NCBI RefSeq assembly: GCF_001885075.1
Contig: NZ_MODU01000004.1
Location: forward strand, 3,162,001-3,226,000
Direction: 5' to 3'
DNA: 64,000 nucleotides
Origin: Alteromonas sp. V450
Lineage (GTDB): Bacteria; Pseudomonadota; Gammaproteobacteria; Enterobacterales; Alteromonadaceae
Shown here piece after piece: positions 10,111 to 18,725 of this stretch. The position numbers were made by a program, and so were the translations under genes. Position 1 is the first letter of the stretch. The number at the start of each line of letters is the position of its first letter. The notes below the pieces were generated by a model that was given only the letters and a program-made list of their open reading frames with translations, did not search any database and was not told the origin of the DNA.

Positions 10111-11268
10111 ATGTTGAATTCTATACGCAAATTAACGTGTCGCCTTATTAATACATGGGTGTGCATTACGTTAGGTGCGTGCTTTGCATTTACTCCACTG
10201 GCCGGTGCCGACTGGCTAGATGAATATGCCAATTACGTAAAAAAAGAAGCGTCGAAATATAATGTGCCAGGCTATGCATTTGTGTTTTATGAACAGGGAA
10301 AAGCGCCAAGAGTTTATGTTTATGGCAAAACAGCTAAGAAAAGCGGCGAAAAGGTAACCAAAGACACCGTTTTTCGGCTCGCCTCTGTGTCTAAAACGTT
10401 CACCGCTTTACTCACCGCGAAACTTGTTGAAAAGAGCCAGCTTGCTTGGAACACGCCCATTTCTGCTTTGGTACCTGACATTCCTTTCAAGGGCAAAGGA
10501 ATGAGCGAATTACAGCTTCAACATATTGTGGGGCAATCTAGTGGTTTTATGCCTAATGCTTACGATAATTTAATCGAAGCTGATTACTCGTTAGAGCGAG
10601 TATTAAAGGCATTAGGTGAACTGGAGCCTTTATGTAAACCAGGCGAATGTTATACCTACCAAAATGCTCTGTTTGGCGCACTAGAGTACTACTTTAGCCA
10701 AAACAACACCTCATACTCAAGGCAAATGCAGGCACAGCTGTTTTCTCCTTTGGGCATGGCTACGGCAAGTGTGGGTAAAGGCGGACTATTCGCGTCTGAG
10801 TCGTGGGCAAAACCACATATCGCCATTACACGAACAAAATGGCGCGAAGGAAATGTAGAAAGCAATTATTATCGTTTTTCTCCCGCCGCAGGCGTTAATG
10901 CGAGCATCGCTGACATGACCATTTATCTTCAAGCGTTGCTTGGAGAGTTTCCAACCATTGTTTCCCCTCAAATGGTAGATGAGGTTACCTCAGAAAGGGT
11001 AATAACAAAGCGAGAAACGTATAGAAGAGGCTGGCGCGGCATGATTGACAGCGCACATTACGGATTGGGTTGGCGAATTTACGATATAGACGGGACGAAG
11101 CTTAATTATCACGGAGGATGGGTTAAGGGCTATCGTGCAGATGTCGCCTTTTCCCCTAAACACAAAGCAGGCTATGTCATGCTAATGAACGCAGAGTCGA
11201 ATATCATCAATACAACTACCGCAGAGTTATGGAAGCGTTTTCTAAAAGAAACCGACGAGGCAAGGTGA
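10111..11268 (+). CDS. Exported beta-lactamase-family serine hydrolase
   Basis: 385 residues with an N-terminal signal peptide (hydrophobic run about 14-30, ending near LAGA). Class C beta-lactamase/penicillin-binding fold: the nucleophile motif SVSK (FRLASVSKTFTALL) near residue 94, YQN as the second motif, and HGG (NYHGGWVKGY) in place of KTG. These motifs are shared by esterases, D-aminopeptidases and AmpC-like enzymes, so the substrate cannot be assigned and antibiotic resistance should not be assumed. Divergent from the alkylation-repair operon. Its stop codon lies inside a terminator hairpin. Confidence 0.85.
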   Translation: MLNSIRKLTCRLINTWVCITLGACFAFTPLAGADWLDEYANYVKKEASKYNVPGYAFVFYEQGKAPRVYVYGKTAKKSGEKVTKDTVFRLASVSKTFTALLTAKLVEKSQLAWNTPISALVPDIPFKGKGMSELQLQHIVGQSSGFMPNAYDNLIEADYSLERVLKALGELEPLCKPGECYTYQNALFGALEYYFSQNNTSYSRQMQAQLFSPLGMATASVGKGGLFASESWAKPHIAITRTKWREGNVESNYYRFSPAAGVNASIADMTIYLQALLGEFPTIVSPQMVDEVTSERVITKRETYRRGWRGMIDSAHYGLGWRIYDIDGTKLNYHGGWVKGYRADVAFSPKHKAGYVMLMNAESNIINTTTAELWKRFLKETDEAR

Positions 11269-11288
11269 TTGCTCCGTCGGTGCTTTTT
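11251..11288. terminator. Terminator between the serine hydrolase and speA
   Basis: ACCGACG (11251-11257) pairs with CGTCGGT (11275-11281). Four further pairs inside extend the stem, and a short T run follows. The hairpin contains the TGA of the plus-strand gene, and its other side is T-rich too, so it probably serves both convergent genes. Confidence 0.6.
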
Positions 11289-11304
11289 AAACCCTATCGA
11301 ACCT

Positions 11305-13224
11305 TTACTGCTTTAAATACGTATAGCCAGCTAAGCAACTTTCGTAAAAGTCGGTCCACCTAACGCCTTCTCGTGGATTCAACTTACCATCCCACACCTG
11401 TTTATCTATCATACGCTTAACATCTGATGCCATTGCACGTGGGTTGTACTGCATAACATTTAACACATCTTCTACCGAAGAGCCTTTCACAACTTCTTCA
11501 ATATAGAAATCTTCAGGGTCGTCATCGTAGCTGTAAATGTGTACTTCATTTAAGCGACCAAAAAGATTGTGCATGTCACCCATTACGTCTTGGTATGCGC
11601 CAGTCAAAAATAGACCAACGTAATATGGCTCGTCTTTTCTAAGTGGGTGCATAGGCAAAACATCAGTAATTTCACGCCCAATAGTAAACTGGTCAATTTT
11701 ACCATCGCTGTCACAGGTTATATCAACCAGCGAGCAGTTAACCGTTGGTTCTTCGTTCATTCGAGTAAGCGGAACAACCGGCAGTAACTGGTCAATAGCC
11801 CATGTGTCGGCCGCTGACTGAAATATAGAAAAGTTGCACAAATACTGCGACGACAGGCTGTAGTCTAGCTCTTGCAGTTCCTCTGGCACATACTCTTCAT
11901 TGCGGTACCACTGCTGAAGACGCTCCATGATTTGCCAATAAAGCGTTTCAATTTTACCCAACTCTTCCAACGACAATACTCGAAGTTTAAACGCGTCAAG
12001 CGCCTGTTCTTTATACTGCGATGCATCATTGTATATTTCGTGCATATTAGATTGCTGGTCAAAAGTATCAGCCAGCTCACGCATGTTCTTTAAAAAGAAG
12101 TGCTCGCCTTCTTTTGCAGACGTATCCATTTGCGATGCATTAGACTTTATTTCGCCCACAATTTCAGTGATCACGCAGCTGTGGTGTGCCGTTATAGCGC
12201 GGCCGCTCTCGCTGACAAGGTGCGGATGAGGTACACCCTCTAAGTCGCACATTTCTTTCATGCCGTAAACAACATCGGCAACGTACTCTTGCATGCTATA
12301 GTTACGCGACGATTCATTCGTTGAATTACTGCCATCGTAGTCGATACCAAGACCGCCACCTACATCAACGTAGTCTAGTTCAAACCCCATTTTGTGAAGG
12401 TCTGCATAAATGCGTGCTCCTTCCGTAATGGCCTCTTTAACAGCACGTATGTCTGTAAGCTGACTACCAATATGGAAATGCAGTAACTTTAGACAATGCG
12501 CCATGCCTTGCTCTTCAAGGTAGCGCGCTGCATTAATAATTTCGGTTATCGTTAACCCAAATTTCGCGCGTTCACCGCCAGAACTCTCCCACTTCCCACG
12601 GCCTTTTACTGTCATTTTAGAGCGCACGCCAATGATCGGTTCAATGTCTAACTCTTTTGAGATTTTGACCAGCAAGAGAAGCTCGGTAAACTTCTCTACC
12701 ACCACAACCACACGACGCCCCAATTTTCTTCCTAACAGCGCTAGACGCATCACTTCATCGTCTTTATAGCCGTTTAATATAGTCAGCGACGCTTCATTTG
12801 TATTCATGGCGAGTACGGTAAGTAGTTCGGCTTTCGAACCCGCTTCAAGGCCATAGTTAAATGGTTTACCTGCGTCTACAATCTCTTCTACCACTTCGCG
12901 CATCTGGTTTACCTTAACCGGGTAAACGCCTTGGTACTGACCTTGGTATTCAGCTTCTTCTATTGTGCTTTTAAACGCTTTATTTAAACCGGCAACTTGC
13001 GAACGCAAAACGTCATGAAAACGCACCACAACGGGAAATTGCACGCCTTCTTTACGGATATCTTCTATCACCGAGTTAAAGTCGATTCGGATGCTAGGAT
13101 CTTCAGGAACAGGGGTTATATGAACGTTGCCATTTTCACCAATTTGAAAATAACCGCCACCCCATTGAGACACGCCATAGACGCGCTCTGCTTCTTCGAT
13201 GCTCCAATCTGACAATTTATTCAC
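11305..13224 (-). CDS. speA: Biosynthetic arginine decarboxylase
   Basis: PLP enzyme converting arginine to agmatine for putrescine and spermidine synthesis. 639 residues, usual for SpeA. The PLP lysine is in YPVKVNQ (near residue 102). HFHIGSQLTDI, DVGGGLGIDYDG and the SESGRA block are in the expected order. It starts MNKLSDWSIEEAERVYG. No agmatinase or other polyamine gene is adjacent, so the pathway continues elsewhere. About 140 bases separate the start from the next upstream gene and would contain its promoter. Confidence 0.97.
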   Translation of the reverse strand: MNKLSDWSIEEAERVYGVSQWGGGYFQIGENGNVHITPVPEDPSIRIDFNSVIEDIRKEGVQFPVVVRFHDVLRSQVAGLNKAFKSTIEEAEYQGQYQGVYPVKVNQMREVVEEIVDAGKPFNYGLEAGSKAELLTVLAMNTNEASLTILNGYKDDEVMRLALLGRKLGRRVVVVVEKFTELLLLVKISKELDIEPIIGVRSKMTVKGRGKWESSGGERAKFGLTITEIINAARYLEEQGMAHCLKLLHFHIGSQLTDIRAVKEAITEGARIYADLHKMGFELDYVDVGGGLGIDYDGSNSTNESSRNYSMQEYVADVVYGMKEMCDLEGVPHPHLVSESGRAITAHHSCVITEIVGEIKSNASQMDTSAKEGEHFFLKNMRELADTFDQQSNMHEIYNDASQYKEQALDAFKLRVLSLEELGKIETLYWQIMERLQQWYRNEEYVPEELQELDYSLSSQYLCNFSIFQSAADTWAIDQLLPVVPLTRMNEEPTVNCSLVDITCDSDGKIDQFTIGREITDVLPMHPLRKDEPYYVGLFLTGAYQDVMGDMHNLFGRLNEVHIYSYDDDPEDFYIEEVVKGSSVEDVLNVMQYNPRAMASDVKRMIDKQVWDGKLNPREGVRWTDFYESCLAGYTYLKQ

Positions 13225-13362
13225 CTGTAAGTAAATGGGCTAGGCCAATACCTAGCATAGTAAGTGCGAAAACAAGCAGCGTATTATAGACAACACAACA
13301 CGTAGCGTGATGTAAAATATCTATTGTCGCGACGAATTTTGTTTATCGAACTAAAGTCTAGT

Positions 13363-13782
13363 TCAATTATTGGAAAGCCATATTTTAACGTATTGCACTA
13401 CGCTGTCATCGGCTTTTTGTGCACATTGTTCTATGAAATCTGTGACACTCTTTGTACGGCTTAGCGTGAATTTGGTTTCAGCGAAAAATTTTTGTGCAAC
13501 GTGATCCGCGTTGGTCTCATCATCTTCTAGCCAAAGTTCACTAACCTGATTACGTCTGTCTATTTTGATAGCGGCCTTCATTTGCGTGAAAGACTTCGCA
13601 GTGGGAATTTGCCATGAACGCATATCAACAATGAGATGAAAAGGGCGCCCCTTACGTTTGTTGATTTCTTCGGCCATGACAGCGAGATACTGAATATTGG
13701 TCGCCATTGTCCAATTGCCACGGAGGGTGACCAGAATACAATTTTTAAACTGCTCTATATTGTAGCTAGAGGGGCGCGTCAT
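13363..13782 (-). CDS. Small protein of unknown function, possibly STAS/SpoIIAA-like
   Basis: 139 residues, predicted cytoplasmic. Its alternating pattern (NCILVTLRGNWTM, then FHLIVDMRSWQIP) resembles STAS/SpoIIAA-like alpha/beta folds, with a strand followed by an Asp-containing turn, but no signature is decisive. A TTG at 13794 could give four extra residues; the ATG at 13782 was preferred because GAGACGA lies just before it. It stands alone between speA and the transhydrogenase operon, on the same strand, with gaps on both sides. Confidence 0.6.
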   Translation of the reverse strand: MTRPSSYNIEQFKNCILVTLRGNWTMATNIQYLAVMAEEINKRKGRPFHLIVDMRSWQIPTAKSFTQMKAAIKIDRRNQVSELWLEDDETNADHVAQKFFAETKFTLSRTKSVTDFIEQCAQKADDSVVQYVKIWLSNN

Positions 13783-13860
13783 AATTCGTCTCAAACTGGC
13801 GTTAAGTGCACTGACTTTTCCTTTTGCATAGTAGGGAAGTTACACATTAACTACAACTTA

Positions 13861-13889
13861 AATAAAAGAGGCCAACAATGTTGGCCTCT
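13861..13889 (-). terminator. Rho-independent terminator of the pnt operon
   Basis: Perfect 10-bp stem AGAGGCCAAC/GTTGGCCTCT with a 3-base loop (13867-13889). On the minus strand it is followed by TTTTATTTA. It lies 25 bases after the pntB stop. Confidence 0.85.
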
Positions 13890-13913
13890 AGCTACGAATT
13901 ACCCGGTAAAGGC

Positions 13914-15302
13914 TTAATCGTCGCCAAACTCTCGAATAATGCTATTAATTGTATCTTTTGCATCACCCAAGACCATGCGAGTGTTGTCTTTGAAAAACAG
14001 AGGATTATCTACTCCAGCGAACCCTGCATTTGCGGAGCGTTTAAGCACAAATACGGTTTTTGCGCGATACGCTTCTATTACCGGCATTCCATAGATAGGG
14101 CTACCCTTCATTTCTTTCGCAGCTGGGTTAACAACGTCATTGGCGCCAATAACAATGACTACGTCATAGTTTTCCATACGAGGGTTCACGTCGTCCATTT
14201 CGTAAAGCTGATCGTAAGGCACATCGGCTTCCGCTAACAATACATTCATATGTCCAGGCATTCGCCCTGCAACCGCATGAATGGCGTAATCAACCGTACA
14301 ACCGTTGTCTTCCAAAAGCGACTGAAGCTCACGCACGGCATGCTGCGCTTGAGCTACTGCCATCCCGTACCCTGGAACAACAAGCACCGCTTGCGCTGCT
14401 TCTAGCACATAAAATGCGTCTTGCGCAGACAGGATCTTTATCTCGCCTTCAATCTTTTCACCCGCTTCAACAGGTTTAGCGAAGCCAGATAGAAGCACGT
14501 TCATTAACGAGCGATTCATTGCCTTACACATGATGTTGGTTAGTATAAGACCCGAAGCCCCCACCAATAGGCCCGTTACAATCAAAATAGTATTTCCAGT
14601 TGCCAAGCCTGCTGCCGATGCGGCCACGCCCGAATAACTATTTAGCAGTGCTATCACCACCGGCATGTCGGCACCACCTATTGAAATGGTAGCCCACAAT
14701 CCGAAGCTTAGTGACAGTGCAATAGCGCAATAAATCCACACTGGGTTGCTTGGATCCGTTGCAAAAAAGTAGCCAATCACTGCCATACCGATCAAATGCA
14801 GAATGCTAAGTTCGCGCAAACCGGTGAAAATAACCGCTTTAGAGTTCATCTTGCCCGAGAGCTTACCCCACGCCACCACTGACCCAGAGAACGTAATTCC
14901 ACCAACTAAAATGGTGAGAAACAGCGTTACAAAAGTAAATACGCCTTGGGTTTCTCGTGCCATAGGCCCCATACTCGTGAGCGTAGCCCATCCCAGCAGT
15001 AGGGACGCTGCACCGCCAAAGCCATTAAACAGTGACACCATCTCAGGCATTGCGGTCATCTCTACCGTTTTTGCTTTCCACGCCCCAAATGCACCACCAA
15101 TTACAAAGCCGAGAAGGATGTAGTGATAGCTTATAATTTGCTGATCAAGCAACGTGACTACTACGGCAACAAGCATACCGATAGCAGAAACAACGTTACC
15201 TTTTTTAGCCGTATCTGGATGGCTTAAAAGTTTTAGACCAAGAATAAATAGTGCAGCAGCAACTACGTACGCTAGGTTTATTACCGTTACGATATCATTC
15301 AC
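13914..15302 (-). CDS. pntB: NAD(P) transhydrogenase subunit beta
   Basis: 462-residue membrane subunit of the proton-translocating transhydrogenase, which makes NADPH from NADH using the proton gradient. About eight to nine helices come first (residues 5-260). The cytoplasmic NADP-binding domain III follows, with VVPGYGMAVAQAQH and, toward the end, DVVIVIGANDVVNPAAK and KRSANAGFAGVDNPLF. It is the last gene of a three-gene operon, 11 bases after pntAB. Confidence 0.97.
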   Translation of the reverse strand: MNDIVTVINLAYVVAAALFILGLKLLSHPDTAKKGNVVSAIGMLVAVVVTLLDQQIISYHYILLGFVIGGAFGAWKAKTVEMTAMPEMVSLFNGFGGAASLLLGWATLTSMGPMARETQGVFTFVTLFLTILVGGITFSGSVVAWGKLSGKMNSKAVIFTGLRELSILHLIGMAVIGYFFATDPSNPVWIYCAIALSLSFGLWATISIGGADMPVVIALLNSYSGVAASAAGLATGNTILIVTGLLVGASGLILTNIMCKAMNRSLMNVLLSGFAKPVEAGEKIEGEIKILSAQDAFYVLEAAQAVLVVPGYGMAVAQAQHAVRELQSLLEDNGCTVDYAIHAVAGRMPGHMNVLLAEADVPYDQLYEMDDVNPRMENYDVVIVIGANDVVNPAAKEMKGSPIYGMPVIEAYRAKTVFVLKRSANAGFAGVDNPLFFKDNTRMVLGDAKDTINSIIREFGDD

Positions 15303-15313
15303 TAGCGTACCCC

Positions 15314-15595
15314 TTATTTATCTTTTTTCTTGAACATGCTCAACATGCGGTCGGTTACTAAGTAACCGCCCACTACGTTGATGCTGGCTAGAGCGACCGC
15401 CGCTGTACCTAATATCGTTGTAAGCAGGCTATTGTCACTACCCGACGCTGCTAAAGCGCCCACCAAAGTAATTCCCGAAATAGCATTTGAGCCAGACATC
15501 AAAGGCGTATGCAACGTTGCGGGCACTTTACGAATAAGCTCAAACCCTAAAAACGCAGCAAGTAGCACGATGAAAAGTAAGTAAATGATTTCCAT
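15314..15595 (-). CDS. pntAB: NAD(P) transhydrogenase subunit alpha, membrane part
   Basis: 93 residues with three transmembrane helices. It corresponds to the C-terminal membrane part of E. coli PntA, encoded here as a separate protein as in Rhodospirillum rubrum. Typical motif RKVPATLHTPLMSGSNAISGI near residues 22-42. It starts 2 bases after the pntAA stop and ends 11 bases before pntB, so the three are translated from one message. Confidence 0.95.
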   Translation of the reverse strand: MEIIYLLFIVLLAAFLGFELIRKVPATLHTPLMSGSNAISGITLVGALAASGSDNSLLTTILGTAAVALASINVVGGYLVTDRMLSMFKKKDK

Positions 15596-15597
15596 AA

Positions 15598-16755
15598 TTA
15601 GGCCCCTTTGTAAGCGTTATTAAGCATGTCATTGGTTATTTTGCCTTCGTGTGTAATTACACATCCGGCTAAAATGTCATCGTCCAAATTCAAACCGAAT
15701 GTTTTGGTTTCGTTATCGAAGAATTCGTCCACCAAGTTATAAATATTGTTGGCGTACATGTCGGTGGCGGCTTTAGCCACAAACTGGCTCCAATAGCCAT
15801 TACCAATTACTTTCACACCATTTATTTCAACAGTTTCGCCAGGTACCGAACCTTCCACATTTCCGCCTGATGTTGCGGCCATATCGACCACTACACTACC
15901 AGGCTTCATCAACGCCAGCGTTTCCTTGGAAATTAATACCGGCGGCTTGCGCCCGAATAACTGGGCTGTGGTAATAACAATATCTGAATCAGCAATGGCA
16001 TCACGCTGCGCTTCTTGCTGCTTGGCCTTTTGTTCGTCGGTTAACTCTTTGGCGTAGCCATCTTTTGTTTGACCAGTCTCACCAATATCAATCTTGAGAA
16101 ATTTACCTCCCAAAGACTCAACTTGTTCAGCCACAACCGGGCGAGTATCGTAGGCAAGCACGTTGGCACCTAAACGTTTTGCCGTCGCTATAGCCTGAAG
16201 GCCCGCAACTCCAGCACCAATAATAAAAACTTTCGCTGGCTTGATGGTGCCAGAAGGCGTCATCATCATAGGCAAAATAGAAGGGAGCTGATTAGCAGCC
16301 TGCATGACCATAACGTAACCGGCAAGACTCGCTTGGGAACTCAATGCGTCCATTTTCTGTGCGCGTGACGAGCGCGGTATCATTTCAACCGATATGGCGG
16401 TTAACCCTTTTGTCGCTAAAGACTCAATGAGCGGCTGCTGAAAGAAAGGGTCAAGGTGACCCACCACGATGGCCCCTTTTTTCATCAACCCCAGCTGTGC
16501 TTCCGTGGGTTTATTTACTGTTACTACCATATCAGCGTCTGATAATGCGTCATTCACATCATCAATCACTACTGCACCAACTTCGCTATATTCGCTGTCT
16601 GAATAGCCTGAGTTCAATCCTGCTCCGCTTTCTAATAGCAGTGTTGCTCCCTTTTTCACCAAGCGCTGCGCACTACTCGGGGTAGCTGCACACCGTTTCT
16701 CCACCTTATTAAGGGGATCTGGTGCTTTAGATTCATTTAAAATTATGATTTTCAC
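15598..16755 (-). CDS. pntAA: NAD(P) transhydrogenase subunit alpha, NAD-binding part
   Basis: 385 residues: soluble domain I, which binds NAD(H). RCAATPSSAQRLVKKGA is near the start, the Rossmann motif is IGAGVAGLQAIATAKRLGANV, and VVDMAA follows. The chosen start is GTG at 16755 (VKIIILNE), with GAGGAG just upstream; it matches where other PntA proteins begin. The frame stays open 13 codons further upstream, but that extension has no family counterpart. First gene of the operon; the 420-base gap before the next gene holds its promoter region. Confidence 0.95.
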   Translation of the reverse strand: MKIIILNESKAPDPLNKVEKRCAATPSSAQRLVKKGATLLLESGAGLNSGYSDSEYSEVGAVVIDDVNDALSDADMVVTVNKPTEAQLGLMKKGAIVVGHLDPFFQQPLIESLATKGLTAISVEMIPRSSRAQKMDALSSQASLAGYVMVMQAANQLPSILPMMMTPSGTIKPAKVFIIGAGVAGLQAIATAKRLGANVLAYDTRPVVAEQVESLGGKFLKIDIGETGQTKDGYAKELTDEQKAKQQEAQRDAIADSDIVITTAQLFGRKPPVLISKETLALMKPGSVVVDMAATSGGNVEGSVPGETVEINGVKVIGNGYWSQFVAKAATDMYANNIYNLVDEFFDNETKTFGLNLDDDILAGCVITHEGKITNDMLNNAYKGA

Positions 16756-17175
16756 ACGCTTCTCCTCACGTTCCGGCTTTGTTGAGAATGACACTAATAC
16801 GCGACCTTAAAGCCATTTAATTCGCTTATGCCTAACATTCTCAGGCAAAATCAAAACCTGAACCGGCAACATTCTTATTTATCTATTGCCCACCTAGACA
16901 CCAGAATTCGCTTACTATTTACGCGAATTAAAAGCGAAACTACGCGATACAGACATCGATAACCAGTATCATTTACTTACGTCTCATAACTAATATTTAT
17001 ATAAAACTGGCATACAAAGAAAAAATACCATTGATAAGCACACATAAATTCTGTGAATAAAAGAAAAAGTGGTTAATTTTTATGCAGGAGTAAAGGTGTG
17101 TAGCAAGAGGCGTAAAGTGATCAAAACGCCGTGTTTTTACGTTAATGGGTAGCCTATATTAAAAAGGGGATGTTC
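16756..17175. other. Intergenic region between divergent pntAA and a DUF6435 gene
   Basis: 420 AT-rich bases that must contain both divergent promoters. No open frame with a ribosome site and no terminator-type hairpin was seen. GATAC...GTATC (within about 16930-16980) is the only repeat noticed and is too short to interpret. Confidence 0.5.
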
Positions 17176-17358
17176 ATGTTTGGTCTATTTAAGTCTAACC
17201 CTACAAAAAAGCTTCGCAAGCAATACGATGCGCTACTTGAAAAAGCAATGCACGCACAGCGCAATGGTGACATCAAAACCTATTCTTTACTTACAGCGCA
17301 ATCGGAAACGCTGTGGAAAGAAATAGAAGCCCTAGAAAATAAAGCGCCACCCAAATAG
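17176..17358 (+). CDS. Small DUF6435-type protein
   Basis: 60 residues beginning MFGLFKSNPTKKLRKQY, followed by a charged helix (LLEKAMHAQRNGDIKTYS) and a second helix ending in ALENK. This pattern matches the small DUF6435 family of marine gammaproteobacteria as I recall it. The ATG at 17176 is preferred over the one at 17170 because AAGGGG is then 6 bases away rather than touching the start codon. Function unknown. Confidence 0.75.
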   Translation: MFGLFKSNPTKKLRKQYDALLEKAMHAQRNGDIKTYSLLTAQSETLWKEIEALENKAPPK

Positions 17359-17448
17359 CGCAGATTCAATAAAACCCTCGACTGACCTATTAGTTTGCGC
17401 TCGCAGCACTTACAATACGTTCAAAGCGAGCAGAAGAGCGAACGTTTG

Positions 17449-18198
17449 ATGTTTTCAAAAAAACCGTTTCATGCGTTAAAAACAATAGTGTTAGCCACGT
17501 ATGTTTTTTCACAATCGGTTAGCGCCATAGAAGCTGGGCAATACTATTATTTTATTTCTGACAAATGCGCTGCCAAAGGCCCTCAAGCCCCCGAAGAACG
17601 CGCGGTGGTCACGCCTGATGTTATGTTATTTGAAGTAGTACCAGCGGGGATAAGCGACTACTACGTGAACATGAACACAAGCGCACTGGTTCACTATGCA
17701 GATAAGGGGCAAGAGACGCTTTCTTCATTAGAGGCAGAGCAAGCCTATACTGCCGGGAAAGCCCCCTCAAAAGACAGCCTTAGAAAGGATGGCAACACCA
17801 TTCATCACGACTTTATGCTGCAGCGCGAGGCAATAGATTTAAAAACATTAATAAACACGTTAAACGGGTTTTCACAACTGCAATCTGACAAAGGCTACTT
17901 TTTTAAGAAGATTGTCAGCCTTGCCAATTCAGACGCTAAATTTAAAGCCATTACCCGGGTTCGGTTAAGCGATATGGGTTACAACAAACGCATGATACTT
18001 ACTAGCTACACCAGTGAGTATTTCATGCTGGACGCACAAGGAAAGGCCTCTGAAACCCCTTTTATTTCGGTAGACCATGGCGCAGCGCTGCGCAGTTCAC
18101 TTCACGACACCACCAGCCCTTACGCCATTTTCACTCAAGATGTGGTATGCGGTGAAAAATGGGAGCCAGGAAACTCATTGAGCAATACATCAAACTAG
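17449..18198 (+). CDS. Exported protein of unknown function
   Basis: 249 residues. The N-terminus MFSKKPFHALKTIVLATYV is a signal peptide, with likely cleavage after FSQSVSA, so the mature protein is periplasmic or secreted. No family was recognised. Two cysteines (KCAAKG and VVCGEKW) could form a disulfide between the ends of the mature protein. The frame is open upstream to a TTG at 17395, but the signal peptide fits the ATG at 17449. It appears monocistronic. Confidence 0.6.
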   Translation: MFSKKPFHALKTIVLATYVFSQSVSAIEAGQYYYFISDKCAAKGPQAPEERAVVTPDVMLFEVVPAGISDYYVNMNTSALVHYADKGQETLSSLEAEQAYTAGKAPSKDSLRKDGNTIHHDFMLQREAIDLKTLINTLNGFSQLQSDKGYFFKKIVSLANSDAKFKAITRVRLSDMGYNKRMILTSYTSEYFMLDAQGKASETPFISVDHGAALRSSLHDTTSPYAIFTQDVVCGEKWEPGNSLSNTSN

Positions 18199-18256
18199 TA
18201 TAACGGTGCCTGATTTGTTCCTAATGGGAGTTTCGGCAGCCTTGGCCATTTAGACA

Positions 18257-18538
18257 TTAATTACTGCGGTAAAGCGTTTTAATAAGATGATAGCCAAACC
18301 GGGTTTTCACCGGGCCATGCACTTTTAGTACGTCTTTTTTAAACACTACATCGTCGAAAGCTTTTACCATTTGGCCGCGACGGAATTCACCAAGATCACC
18401 GCCACGCTTTCCTGATGGGCAGGTAGAATAACGCTTTGCTAACGTAGCAAAGTCTTTGCCTTTCTTCAGTTGCTCTAGTATTGAAAGTGCTTCTTTTTCA
18501 GTTTTCACCAAAATATGGATAGCAGACGCTGTTGCCAT
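18257..18538 (-). CDS. ppiC: Parvulin-type peptidyl-prolyl isomerase, PpiC-like
   Basis: 93-residue stand-alone parvulin domain without signal peptide, so cytoplasmic like E. coli PpiC. Typical elements are [12 protein letters not shown] at the start, [23 protein letters not shown] in the middle and [13 protein letters not shown] at the end. It catalyses cis-trans isomerisation of prolyl bonds. No co-directional neighbour is close. Confidence 0.95.
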   Translation of the reverse strand: MATASAIHILVKTEKEALSILEQLKKGKDFATLAKRYSTCPSGKRGGDLGEFRRGQMVKAFDDVVFKKDVLKVHGPVKTRFGYHLIKTLYRSN

Positions 18539-18725
18539 TAATCAGCCTGTAAGTAAGTGCCACAAGATTGTAATTGTAACGCATTATCATTGTAGGAGTA
18601 AGTGAGTAAAGGTTTACCGCTTGTACCCTTTTTTTAGCGTGACGCGAGAGAAACCAGCGGGCAAAAACTATTTATCTTGTTATTATCTATCGCATTAACA
18701 CCAAGCAAAGCTTCAACGGAGTGAC

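Noticed and set aside
10111..11268. Antibiotic-resistance beta-lactamase
   Set aside because: The SxxK, YxN and HGG motifs are shared with esterases and peptidases, and there are no resistance-gene or mobile-element neighbours.
15314..16755. pntA broken by a frameshift into two pieces
   Set aside because: Separate PntAA and PntAB subunits with normal starts and ends are a known natural arrangement.
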